Shown here: one piece after another, positions 1-5,570 of the stretch
Position numbering within the stretch: the first letter of the stretch is position 1
How the letters are laid out: every line of letters starts with the position of its first letter
DNA from: an uncultured Bacilli bacterium
GTDB lineage: Bacteria; Bacillota_I; Bacilli_A; RF39; UBA660
Direction of reading: 5' to 3'
Length of the DNA: 15,110 nt
Assembly: GCA_944358495.1 (NCBI GenBank)
Contig: CALVRF010000026.1
Location: 1-15,110, forward strand
The notes under the pieces: model-generated
The model's database searches: none
What the model saw: only the letters and a program-made list of their open reading frames with translations
What the model was told of the DNA's origin: nothing
Made by a program: the position numbers and the translations under genes

Positions 1-149
1 GCTTCAAAAATAATTTCATTTTGCGCGGCTTCAACCTCGTCTTCCCTAGAACTCACTCCATTTATTATTGCTGGAATTATTAATAATAAAAGTAAACCAA
101 TAACTACTATCACACCTAATAATTCCGCTAACGTAAATCCTTTTTTCAT
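1..149 (-). CDS. Type IV prepilin-like protein, N-terminus only (runs off the window)
   Basis: The first 49 codons are visible. They start MKKGFTLAELLGVIVVIG, which is the class III (type IV) prepilin signal: a short basic leader (MKKG), cleavage expected between G4 and F5, the conserved Glu five residues into the mature protein (E9), and a hydrophobic helix to about residue 27. After the helix come polar residues (NGVSSREDEVEAAQNE), as in pseudopilins. The family is cut and N-methylated by a PilD/ComC-type peptidase and builds pili, competence pseudopili or secretion pseudopili. The start at 149 follows a ribosome site (AGGTGAG) in the complement of 155-166. The body of the protein and its partners lie outside the window, so pilin, ComG-like pseudopilin or another type II-like subunit cannot be told apart. 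Confidence 0.85.
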   Translation of the reverse strand, partial: MKKGFTLAELLGVIVVIGLLLLLIIPAIINGVSSREDEVEAAQNEIIFE

Positions 150-181
150 TCCGCGCACCTCACCTATTCTTAGATAATAAT

Positions 182-187
182 ATTATA
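182..187 (-). promoter_or_regulatory. -10 element of the prepilin gene promoter
   Basis: The complement reads TGTTATAAT, a perfect -10 hexamer with the extended TGn motif, 33 bases before the prepilin start codon. No convincing -35 hexamer lies 16-18 bases upstream; the extended -10 may compensate. Confidence 0.5.
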
Positions 188-297
188 ACACAAAATTCTA
201 TCAAAGTATATTAAGCCCTTAATTTGAATCGAAATTACATTATAAAAATTTAAATTAAAAAAATAGACAACTTAAATCTGTACTCAATCACACCAAT

Positions 298-320
298 AAA
301 AAGAGGCTGCCATGAAATTA
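298..320. repeat. Degenerate half-copy of the hairpin at 505-544
   Basis: The stretch starting AAAAAGAGGCTGCC and ending TGAAAT matches the left arm of the terminator at 505-524 (AAAAAGAGGTTGCC, then TGAAAT) with one substitution and one inserted base. Its own right arm is missing: the following sequence runs into a poly-C stretch (336-341) and cannot fold back. Apart from this copy and the terminator, I see no gene or RNA in 188-504, which is AT-rich filler. Confidence 0.5.
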
Positions 321-504
321 GATAACTAGTTTCTCCCCCCATTTTCCTATGTTTATTAAATAAAACAATATTCAATAAATAAAAAATACCTATTAATTAT
401 CAAAAATATAAGTTTCCTCTAAGCTTATTTAAGAAGAATTTAGTGATTTAAACTTAAAAACTTTTTTATGTTAATTTATTTAAGAAATATCATAAAAATA
501 CATT

Positions 505-544
505 AAAAAGAGGTTGCCTGAAATCATTTCATGACAACCTCTTT
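505..544 (-). terminator. Rho-independent terminator, probably the original one of tRNA-Gly
   Basis: AAAGAGGTTG (507-516) pairs with CAACCTCTTT (535-544), and the inner bases TGAAAT/ATTTCA extend the stem. On the minus strand the hairpin is followed by a T tract (complement of 505-509). No gene now reads into it from the right. It lies directly beyond the tRNA-Gly 3'-end copy at 553-565, at the distance expected of a tRNA terminator, so it probably ended the tRNA-Gly transcript before the island inserted. The plus-strand side also has a few T residues, so it may work both ways. Confidence 0.75.
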
Positions 545-552
545 ATTTCTAT

Positions 553-565
553 ATGGAGCGGATGA
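553..565 (-). repeat. Left attachment-site candidate: copy of the tRNA-Gly 3' end
   Basis: ATGGAGCGGATGA matches ATGGAGCGGGTGA at 8032-8044, the CCA end and acceptor stem of tRNA-Gly, at 12 of 13 positions and in the same orientation. Similarity stops after this. A terminator follows on the side where the tRNA 3' flank would be. The two copies bracket all the mobile-element genes, as expected of the direct repeat left by insertion into a tRNA 3' end. The exact core and crossover point are not resolved. Confidence 0.55.
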
Positions 566-599
566 AGTAGATATTTACAACTTTTTCGCTTCTTAACGA

Positions 600-621
600 T
601 TTGATATATAAAATATCAATC
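600..621 (-). repeat. Left inner inverted repeat of the island
   Basis: Read on the minus strand this is GATTGAT, four bases, then TATATATCAAA. The same two blocks, three bases apart, occur on the plus strand at 7984-8004. The copies therefore point outward at both island edges, 34 bases inside the left tRNA repeat and 27 bases inside the right one. Such paired sites suit recombinase arm-type binding or transposon ends. The left copy is also partly self-complementary (TGATAT 602-607 with ATATCA 613-618). Confidence 0.5.
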
Positions 622-688
622 TTTAATAAGATTTTATCATAAATTTAAAAAATAACAAAGATAATTTTACTGATTGTAGCAAGCTCAA

Positions 689-717
689 TTGACAAGTGCT
701 AATAATAATGTTATATT
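689..717 (+). promoter_or_regulatory. Consensus sigma-A promoter
   Basis: TTGACA (689-694) and TATATT (712-717) are separated by exactly 17 bases. The -35 is perfect and the -10 has one mismatch. Transcription should start near 724. No gene begins for almost 300 bases, and a terminator lies at 794-827, so this promoter makes either a short RNA or an attenuated leader for the operon at 1011. Confidence 0.7.
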
Positions 718-723
718 TAATTT

Positions 724-827
724 GGTAAAAATTCAAAAGACTCTTGTCTTAAAGGATGTGAATTGTAGTTTTAATATAAATTGCAGTAAAATAAAACCTT
801 ACAGAGATTGGAGTCTGTAAGGTTTTT
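724..827 (+). ncRNA. Candidate small RNA or attenuator leader, about 100 nt
   Basis: The stretch lies between a consensus promoter and a strong terminator on the same strand and has no credible reading frame. Possible folds besides the terminator are AAGAC/GTCTT around a TCTT loop (738-751), enclosed by an outer ATTCA/TGAAT pairing (731-735 and 760-764). I do not recognise a known RNA family. As a free product it would be a small regulatory RNA; as a leader, the terminator would gate expression of the 43-residue protein gene and its partner downstream. Confidence 0.45.
794..827 (+). terminator. Rho-independent terminator or attenuator hairpin
   Basis: AAACCTTACAGA (794-805) pairs perfectly with TCTGTAAGGTTT (814-825) around an 8-base loop, followed by further T residues to 827. 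It sits upstream of and in the same direction as the gene at 1011, so a role in attenuation is possible. Confidence 0.8.
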
Positions 828-830
828 ATC

Positions 831-859
831 GTTGTAATTGGCAGTTACAACAATCATTT
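831..859 (+). repeat. Overlapping inverted repeats in the leader of the small gene
   Basis: GTTGTAA (831-837) and TTACAAC (845-851) form a perfect 7-base inverted repeat with a 7-base gap. Overlapping it, AGTTACAACAATCATTT (843-859) is the exact reverse complement of 1162-1178, on the far side of the small gene. The GTTGTAA unit thus occurs three times around that gene. It could be a DNA operator or a base-pairing element in the transcript. Confidence 0.6.
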
Positions 860-912
860 AACACAAGCACAGATAAACAAATAAAGAACTATTTGATTGA
901 CTTGCTCTTTAT

Positions 913-930
913 TATAATAACATAGTTATT
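913..930 (+). promoter_or_regulatory. Possible promoter with operator-like palindrome
   Basis: TATAAT (913-918) overlaps an inverted repeat AATAAC-ATA-GTTATT (916-930) some 80 bases before the small gene. A good -35 at proper spacing is lacking (TTGACT at 898 is too close), so this is weak. It may be an alternative start for the two-gene operon beyond the attenuator-like hairpin. Confidence 0.25.
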
Positions 931-1010
931 AAATAAAAATCAAGGTTTTGTATATTACTTTATTACTATCTATGTAAAATCAAACAATTATAAATGAAAG
1001 GAATGATAGC

Positions 1011-1142
1011 ATGGCAAAGAAAACTACGAGTTTAAAAGTAGCAAAAAAAGCATCAAAGGTGCTTCGTGATGGAAGAACATCTAAAACTAATAAAAGTATC
1101 GCTGGAAGTGCTTTATCACAAAGAGAAAAGAAAAAAAGATAG
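1011..1142 (+). CDS. Small basic protein of unknown function, 43 residues
   Basis: Start ATG at 1011, preceded by GAAAGGAATG (ribosome site AAAGGA); stop TAG at 1140-1142. The protein is rich in Lys, Arg, Ser and Thr, with no membrane segment or cysteine. It starts MAKKTTSLKVAKKASKVLR, has a central Ser/Thr/Lys linker, then AGSALSQ, and ends in a basic tail (REKKKR). The spaced pattern suggests a short helix, linker, short helix and a nucleic-acid-binding tail. I recall similar short AGSALSQ-type proteins as uncharacterised, but cannot confirm this here. It is followed 67 bases later by a larger gene on the same strand, with no terminator between, so the two should be co-transcribed. Roles such as antitoxin, RNA-binding regulator or ribosome-associated peptide are guesses. 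Clean start, stop and ribosome site support a real gene. Confidence 0.75.
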   Translation: MAKKTTSLKVAKKASKVLRDGRTSKTNKSIAGSALSQREKKKR

Positions 1143-1161
1143 AAATTTAAAAATATAAACA

Positions 1162-1200
1162 AAATGATTGTTGTAACTCCTTAAAAATATTATAAGGAGG
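1162..1200 (+). promoter_or_regulatory. Ribosome-site hairpin joined to the 17-base inverted repeat
   Basis: AAATGATTGTTGTAACT (1162-1178) is the exact reverse complement of 843-859. Its last two bases begin CTCCTTA (1177-1183), which pairs with TAAGGAG (1193-1199) across a 9-base loop and would cover the strong ribosome site AAGGAGG (1194-1200) of the gene at 1210. Pairing of 1162-1178 with the upstream leader would compete only at the base of this hairpin (1177-1178). The layout suggests translational control of the second gene. Confidence 0.5.
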
Positions 1201-1209
1201 AAATAGTAT

Positions 1210-2049
1210 ATGGTAAGAAAAATTAGCACATCTCAATTAAAGAGTCAGTTAAGAAGATTGGAAAGTAAACAAAGAACTGCAATAAACAACTATAATAGAG
1301 CAGTTAGAAATTATAATACACAAGTAAGAAAAGTTAATAATGAATTAAGAAGAAATCAGCAAAAAATAAAAAGCGAGTTAAATAAGTTAAATTCTAGTTT
1401 AAGAAGGACTACAACTTATACTACTAGTGTTAGAACATTAAATGTTAGTTATCAAAGAGTTACTGATAATTATGAAGTTTTGTCAAACGTAAATACAAAG
1501 CAGGAACAATTCTATAATTTAATAGAACAAGAAAATGTTAATAATTTAGTTGTTGCTAATACTCTTGATAATCCACAAGATAATGTTGAAATTGAAGTTT
1601 CTCTAAATGATTCGATGATTGGTGATAAATTGAAAGTATTATCTCCTGATTTAAATGATCGATGGAATGGAGCATTATTTTCTTTAAATCCTAAAAATCC
1701 TGATGCTACAAGACATTTTTGTACAAGCTCACGAGAAATATTTACAGATATATTTGATAACTATGCTCATGATGAAGAAGTCTTTAGTATGTTTCCTAAT
1801 TGCGATAAAACAGAGCGAGGAAATGCTACAAGAAGATGGAAAATTAAATATTTTCTTAGAAAAAAAGGTATCGAATTAGAAGGTGCAGAAGAATTTATAG
1901 ATAATGATATCGAAAATATATTAGAGCTATATCATATTTTAAGTGATGGAACACATGGAAATGCTGGGCGATATACTTTTATTCAATTGAAAGCAATTAA
2001 AAAGCGAGTTGAAGATGGAATATTATTTTTATGCAACATTGCTGTTTAA
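1210..2049 (+). CDS. Coiled-coil protein with predicted pPIWI-associating nuclease-like C-terminal domain
   Basis: This 279-residue protein starts at ATG 1210 after AAGGAGG (1194-1200). Residues 8-65 are charged and heptad-like (SQLKSQLRRLESKQ...), a likely coiled coil. Residues 70-135 are a polar linker. Residues 145-279 form a compact domain with RWNGALFSLNP (151-161), RHFCTSSREIF (168-178), an NCDK/TRRWKIKYFLRKKG stretch (198-220), and LSDGTHG (244-250) before an amphipathic last helix. From memory this matches the domain described as predicted pPIWI-associating nuclease, found in bacterial conflict systems. The mostly helical look also allows a HEPN-like fold. No Argonaute or PIWI gene lies in the window, so here it would act without one. 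It is the second gene of an operon with the 43-residue protein. It may be a defence effector or the toxin half of a pair; that is inference. No membrane segment or signal peptide is seen. Confidence 0.65.
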   Translation: MVRKISTSQLKSQLRRLESKQRTAINNYNRAVRNYNTQVRKVNNELRRNQQKIKSELNKLNSSLRRTTTYTTSVRTLNVSYQRVTDNYEVLSNVNTKQEQFYNLIEQENVNNLVVANTLDNPQDNVEIEVSLNDSMIGDKLKVLSPDLNDRWNGALFSLNPKNPDATRHFCTSSREIFTDIFDNYAHDEEVFSMFPNCDKTERGNATRRWKIKYFLRKKGIELEGAEEFIDNDIENILELYHILSDGTHGNAGRYTFIQLKAIKKRVEDGILFLCNIAV

Positions 2050-2072
2050 TGCTAAAAAGTAGAGTGTAAAAT

Positions 2073-2101
2073 TTGACAATATGCATAAAATAAAGTATAA
2101 T
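2073..2101 (+). promoter_or_regulatory. Consensus promoter of the T-box/metG unit
   Basis: TTGACA (2073-2078) and TATAAT (2096-2101) are both perfect and separated by 17 bases. Transcription would start near 2108, just before the T-box leader. Confidence 0.85.
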
Positions 2102-2107
2102 CAACAT

Positions 2108-2389
2108 TGTTAACTAAAACCAGTGCGAGGAAGAAGTAGAAAAATACAAGCATTTTAGAGAACTCTGTTAGGTGAAAATGAGGATGTAATGATTTTTCGA
2201 ACATGGCCCTCAAGGGTGATTGACTGAAATTAAGTAAGTCATTACAGGTGTGCCTGTTATAGCACAAGCCTATAACTATGCTGAGACATAAGTAGGTTAA
2301 TGAGATTAGTGCAGTAATGTACTAATGAAATAAGAGTGGTAACGTGATATATTCACCTCTTAGGAAATAGTATTCCTAAGAGGTTTTTT
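2108..2389 (+). ncRNA. Methionine T-box riboswitch leader
   Basis: The leader has T-box landmarks in order: an AGAGA motif with a GTTAGGTGAAAA distal loop (about 2156-2178); a specifier region CGAACATGG whose codon ATG (2203-2205) reads methionine; and an antiterminator AAGAGTGGTAACGTG (2332-2346) in which TGGT can pair with the ACCA end of uncharged tRNA-Met. The terminator stem follows at once. Uncharged tRNA-Met should stabilise the antiterminator and allow read-through into the methionyl-tRNA synthetase gene. Specifier codon and downstream enzyme agree. The T-box sequence departs a little from the common GGGTGGNACCGCG. Confidence 0.88.
2355..2389 (+). terminator. T-box regulated terminator
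   Basis: ACCTCTTAGGAA (2355-2366) pairs perfectly with TTCCTAAGAGGT (2373-2384) and is followed by TTTTT (2385-2389). Its left arm overlaps the region needed by the antiterminator, as the T-box mechanism requires. Confidence 0.9.
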
Positions 2390-2410
2390 GTTTGAAAGGA
2401 AGGGATTAAA

Positions 2411-4042
2411 ATGAATATATTGATAGGAATCAGTTGGCCTTTTGCAAATGGAGATTTGCATATAGGTCATGCAGCAAGTAGTTTACCAGGAGATGTTATT
2501 GCAAGATATCATAGATTGAAAGGTAATAATGTAATTTTAGTATCTGGAAGTGATTGTCATGGTACTCCGATAGATGTTAAAGCTTTACAAGAAAAGAAAT
2601 CTGCAAAAGAAATAGTTGATATATGTCATAAAAATTTTTCAAAAGATTTTAAAGATTTAGGATTTAGCTTTGATTTATATAATAAAACCGATGATCCTTA
2701 TCATAAGGAATTTGTAAAAGAACAATTTAAGAAATATTATAACTACGGCTATCTCTATGAAAGAACCGAAGAACAACTATATTGTAAACACTGTAATCTA
2801 TTTTTAGCTGATCGTTATATTATTGGTATTTGTCCAAAATGTGGTGCAGATATTAAAGGTGACGAATGTGAAAAATGTGGTAGTCTTTTAGAAATTAATA
2901 ATGTTAAAGAAACAAAATGTGCCATTTGTGGTAATCCAACAAGTATTAAAGAAACTAAAAACTTATATTTTTCATTATCAAAATTTCAAGATAGTTTAAG
3001 AGATTTAGTTAATTCAAACAGGAATAATTGGAGAGAAAATGCAGTCTTATTTACTGAAAGATATTTAAATGAAGGTGTGCCTGATAGATGTGCTTCTCGT
3101 AGTCTTAATTGGGGAATTGATATCCCTGTAAAAGGTTATGAAGATAAAAAAATTTATGGCTGGTTTGAAAATGTTTGGGGATATGTGACTGCAAGTAAAA
3201 AATACTGTGAACAAAATAATCTTAACTGGGAAGATTTTTGGAAACGAGATAGAGATAATAAAATTTATTTAGTACATGCTAAAGACAATATTCCATTTCA
3301 TACGGTTATTTTTCCTGCTTTATTATTGGGAACAAAAGAAAATTATAAGTTGCCTGACAAAATTGTTTCTGATGAATATATTACGATTGAAGGAGAAAAA
3401 CTTTCTAAAAGTAAAGGAAATTATATTTCTATTCGATATTTGTTAAATAGGTATCCAGCGGATGCGATTCGATATTATTTTTTAATTAATAATCCAGAAA
3501 AAAGAGACTTTAATTTTACTTGGGATGATTTTATTAATTCAATCAATGGAGAACTATTAGGGAAATGGGGAAACTTTATAAACAGAACTTTGTTGTTTGT
3601 AAATAAGTCATTTGATGGAAGATTAAAAGATTCTACAGTTGATAAAAAAATTGAAGAAAGATTAAATGTGTTATTTAACGAAGTAGGAACTAATCTTGAT
3701 AATGGAGATGTAAAAGAAGGAATTAATAAAATCTTTGATTTTATCGCTTTTGCTAATAAATACTTTGATGAAAAGCAACCATGGATTCTTGCAAAAACCG
3801 ATATAGATAAATGCAATAGTGTGTTATTTAACTGTGTAAATATTATTTCTAACGTTAATACTTTATTAAAACCATATTTACCATTTTCTTGTGACAAGGT
3901 AGAAGAGTTTTTAAATACTAAAGTTTCAAAATGGGAATACAATACTATTTTAAATATCTCTTTAAGTAAGGATATTAAACCTTTATATGAAAGATACGAT
4001 AAGAGCGTTATTGATGAAGAAAAAGCGAAATTGAAAAAGTGA
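2411..4042 (+). CDS. metG: Methionyl-tRNA synthetase, short form without C-terminal tRNA-binding domain
   Basis: This class I aminoacyl-tRNA synthetase charges tRNA-Met with methionine in the cytosol. The HIGH signature is at residues 17-20 (DLHIGH) and the KMSKS loop at 330-334 (KLSKS). The connective peptide has four CxxC pairs (C125/C128, C141/C144, C153/C156, C170/C173), so two zinc knuckles are expected, as in the archaeal-like and E. coli-like MetRS class rather than the simpler form common in Bacillota. The anticodon-binding helical domain fills about 370-520. At 543 residues it lacks the roughly 110-residue EMAPII-like C-terminal domain of long MetRS. The ATG at 2411 follows AAAGGAAGGG (2395-2404). 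Control is by the methionine T-box upstream. It lies inside the mobile island beside the relaxase, so it is probably a second, transferable MetRS. In Streptococcus a second MetRS of a divergent class gives resistance to MetRS inhibitors; the same role here is inference. Confidence 0.93.
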   Translation: MNILIGISWPFANGDLHIGHAASSLPGDVIARYHRLKGNNVILVSGSDCHGTPIDVKALQEKKSAKEIVDICHKNFSKDFKDLGFSFDLYNKTDDPYHKEFVKEQFKKYYNYGYLYERTEEQLYCKHCNLFLADRYIIGICPKCGADIKGDECEKCGSLLEINNVKETKCAICGNPTSIKETKNLYFSLSKFQDSLRDLVNSNRNNWRENAVLFTERYLNEGVPDRCASRSLNWGIDIPVKGYEDKKIYGWFENVWGYVTASKKYCEQNNLNWEDFWKRDRDNKIYLVHAKDNIPFHTVIFPALLLGTKENYKLPDKIVSDEYITIEGEKLSKSKGNYISIRYLLNRYPADAIRYYFLINNPEKRDFNFTWDDFINSINGELLGKWGNFINRTLLFVNKSFDGRLKDSTVDKKIEERLNVLFNEVGTNLDNGDVKEGINKIFDFIAFANKYFDEKQPWILAKTDIDKCNSVLFNCVNIISNVNTLLKPYLPFSCDKVEEFLNTKVSKWEYNTILNISLSKDIKPLYERYDKSVIDEEKAKLKK

Positions 4043-4060
4043 TTCTATTGAGTCACTTTT
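4035..4060. terminator. Bidirectional terminator between metG and the relaxase gene
   Basis: AAAAGTGATTC (4035-4045) pairs with GAGTCACTTTT (4050-4060), including one G-U pair, around a TATT loop. The A-rich left arm and T-rich right arm let it work on both strands. The metG stop codon (4040-4042) is inside the stem, and the convergent relaxase gene ends 2 bases past it. Confidence 0.8.
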
Positions 4061-4061
4061 A

Positions 4062-5339
4062 CTATTTTTCATATTCATCCTCTTTTATTGTGTGATAATC
4101 TTTTGAATTGTTAGATTTATTGGGGTTTGAAATTAGCTCAAAATCGTTTTTATCTAGTGCACTATGTTCATATAATTCTTTAGCAAAACTCATATATTTT
4201 TCTTTATCTTTTCCTCTATAAATTCTATCTATTAAAAATTGAATAAGGTTAAAAACCATAGTTTTAAAATGATTTAAAGAAGATTTCAATAAAGTATTCT
4301 CTTTCTTTAAATCAGCAATTTTGTTATGTTGTGATTGAATTTTTGTCTTTAAATTATCAACTGCAAGATTAAGTTCTTCATTGTTTTTTGAATAAAGATT
4401 AATTCTTTGACGATTAGCAATAAGTTCGTGTTCCATTTCTTTTAAGGTGACGAATAGTTCTTGAACACTTTGATATTCAGCAATAGTTTTATCAACTAAA
4501 TCTATAAATACAAGAAGTTTATCTTTATTCATAACGTCTAAAACTAACTGATTTTTAATAAGTCCTTTGGACTTTAAGCTTTCCAAAATATCTCTGATTT
4601 CTTTGCTATTATTTGTTAAGATTTCAGTTTTTTCTTTAGCTCTATCCAAATTGTTTTGATGAATTTCAATGTTTCTTTTCATTCGTTGGTAGTTTTCCAT
4701 TTCGGTTACATGATAATCTTTATTTCGTCCTTTTAATTTAGTTTTTAATTTGTCATTTGATAGATATTCTTTATTAAATGATTCTATACAAAGTGTCCTC
4801 ATTTTATCTTGTAGTTTAACTAAAGATTCTTTTGTAAAGACTCTAGATTTTCCAACTTGTTTAGCCATACCATTTTTAGTTTTAGTCTTAATTGGAACAC
4901 CAATAATATGAAGATGTGGTGATGTTTCATCATAATGTATAATAGCACTTGCTATCTTAAAATTAGGTAAGATATTTTCTAAATCTGTAACTTGTTCTTT
5001 AAAAACATTAGTCATTTTCTTTTTATAAGTCAGATCTTTAGTATTCCAAAAGTTCTTGTCACCAAGCTCAATAATTATTTCGCAAGCTAAATCATTTTTA
5101 GAATTATTGCTAACATGAGTAAAATAATCTTTTATCTTTCTGTCTTCACGAGTTTGCCTAGAATTATATTCTAATCTTGCTTCTTCAAATTCATCTTTAT
5201 AAAGTTTTTTAACATCTTCATAGATAGAAAATGAACCTTTAATTACTTCGATATTATCTTTATTATTATCATACTTTCTACAATTATGTTTATCAGCTTT
5301 TGATAATCCAGCTGCATTTTGAATAGCATTATTACTCAT
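4062..5339 (-). CDS. mobV: MobV-family (Pre/Mob) relaxase
   Basis: The protein nicks one strand at oriT and leads the DNA into a recipient during mobilization. The N-terminal relaxase domain has KHNCRKY (17-23), holding the HNxR motif of the catalytic His in pMV158 MobM, and HYDETSPHLH (135-144), the HxDxxxPHxH metal-binding motif. A basic GRNKD segment lies near 204-208, and 220-370 is Lys/Glu-rich coiled coil. Length, 425 residues, is normal. The first ATG at 5339 has no ribosome site. An ideal one (AAAGGAG, complement of 5444-5450) lies 8 bases before an in-frame ATA at 5435, adding 32 residues that resemble a natural N-terminus; this start is conservative. The oriT candidate lies just upstream. 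Serine recombinase and MobV genes together recall Tn4451 (TnpX and TnpZ). No conjugation pore genes are present, so transfer would need a helper. Confidence 0.92.
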   Translation of the reverse strand: MSNNAIQNAAGLSKADKHNCRKYDNNKDNIEVIKGSFSIYEDVKKLYKDEFEEARLEYNSRQTREDRKIKDYFTHVSNNSKNDLACEIIIELGDKNFWNTKDLTYKKKMTNVFKEQVTDLENILPNFKIASAIIHYDETSPHLHIIGVPIKTKTKNGMAKQVGKSRVFTKESLVKLQDKMRTLCIESFNKEYLSNDKLKTKLKGRNKDYHVTEMENYQRMKRNIEIHQNNLDRAKEKTEILTNNSKEIRDILESLKSKGLIKNQLVLDVMNKDKLLVFIDLVDKTIAEYQSVQELFVTLKEMEHELIANRQRINLYSKNNEELNLAVDNLKTKIQSQHNKIADLKKENTLLKSSLNHFKTMVFNLIQFLIDRIYRGKDKEKYMSFAKELYEHSALDKNDFELISNPNKSNNSKDYHTIKEDEYEK

Positions 5340-5450
5340 AGAAGTAGAACCACTAGCATTACTTTTACCACTTTTCCGTACGTTGTTTTTCTTGTTTTTA
5401 TCACTACCTAAATGTAGTGAATAAGATAGTTCTATAATATCAGCTCCTTT
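5340..5450 (-). other. In-frame N-terminal extension of the relaxase with strong ribosome site and ATA codon
   Basis: Upstream of the relaxase ATG the same frame stays open to the ATA codon at 5435-5433 (IELSYSLHLGSDKNKK..., 32 codons), and the preceding 8-base spacer follows AAAGGAG. The extension is rich in Lys, Asn, Ser and Gly, like the first residues of related relaxases as I remember them. Either translation starts at ATA (or ATT at 5438), or the original ATG has mutated and the relaxase is poorly made. Confidence 0.55.
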
Positions 5451-5477
5451 GCTTTATTTTGTTTCTGACAAAATATT

Positions 5478-5512
5478 TAACCCCCTAGGTATTTTGACAA
5501 AAATCAAAATAC
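5478..5512 (-). other. oriT: Candidate origin of transfer (oriT) of the MobV/pMV158 type
   Basis: On the minus strand GTATTTTGA, a 6-base loop and TCAAAATAC form a 9-base-pair hairpin (5512-5489). It is followed by CTAGGGGG and TTA (5488-5478). In pMV158 the MobM origin is a hairpin followed by eight bases, ATAGTGTG, the nick, and TTA. Here the spacing is the same, and TAGGGGGTTA matches TAGTGTGTTA at 8 of 10 positions. The predicted nick is between 5481 and 5480 on the relaxase coding strand. The site lies directly upstream of the relaxase gene, where MobV origins usually are. Confidence 0.65.
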
Positions 5513-5518
5513 AGGTGG

Positions 5519-5534
5519 CTAAGGCACGCCTTAG
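5519..5534. repeat. Short inverted repeat beside oriT
   Basis: CTAAGG-CACG-CCTTAG is a perfect 6-base stem with a 4-base loop (7-base symmetry if the central C and G are counted). It is GC-richer than its surroundings and lies between the recombinase stop codon and the oriT hairpin. It may be an accessory oriT element; no T tract marks it as a terminator. Confidence 0.4.
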
Positions 5535-5539
5535 AATCC

Positions 5540-5570
5540 AAAGAAACTATACTTCGGTAATAGTTTCTTT
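5540..5570 (-). repeat. Strong hairpin over the recombinase stop codon
   Basis: AAAGAAACTAT (5540-5550) pairs perfectly with ATAGTTTCTTT (5560-5570) around a 9-base loop. The stop codon of the recombinase C-terminal part is in one arm. No T tract follows on the minus strand, so it is a 3'-end stabilising or weak terminator structure rather than a classic terminator. Confidence 0.5.

Noticed and set aside
691..703. AAGTGCTAA resembles one half of a CIRCE (HrcA) element at the promoter
   Set aside because: The partner half (TTAGCACTC) is absent at the required 9-base spacing, and no heat-shock gene follows.
980..1162. Minus-strand frame of 60 codons opposite the 43-residue gene
   Set aside because: It is antisense to a frame with a good ribosome site and a clean start and stop; its Phe/Leu-rich product only mirrors the AT-rich, Lys-rich opposite strand.
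2052..2267. Minus-strand frame within the T-box leader
   Set aside because: It overlaps a well-supported structured RNA on the other strand and lacks a ribosome site.
3475..3942. Minus-strand frame of 155 codons inside metG
   Set aside because: It is a shadow of the MetRS anticodon-binding domain, with no ribosome site and no recognisable protein features.
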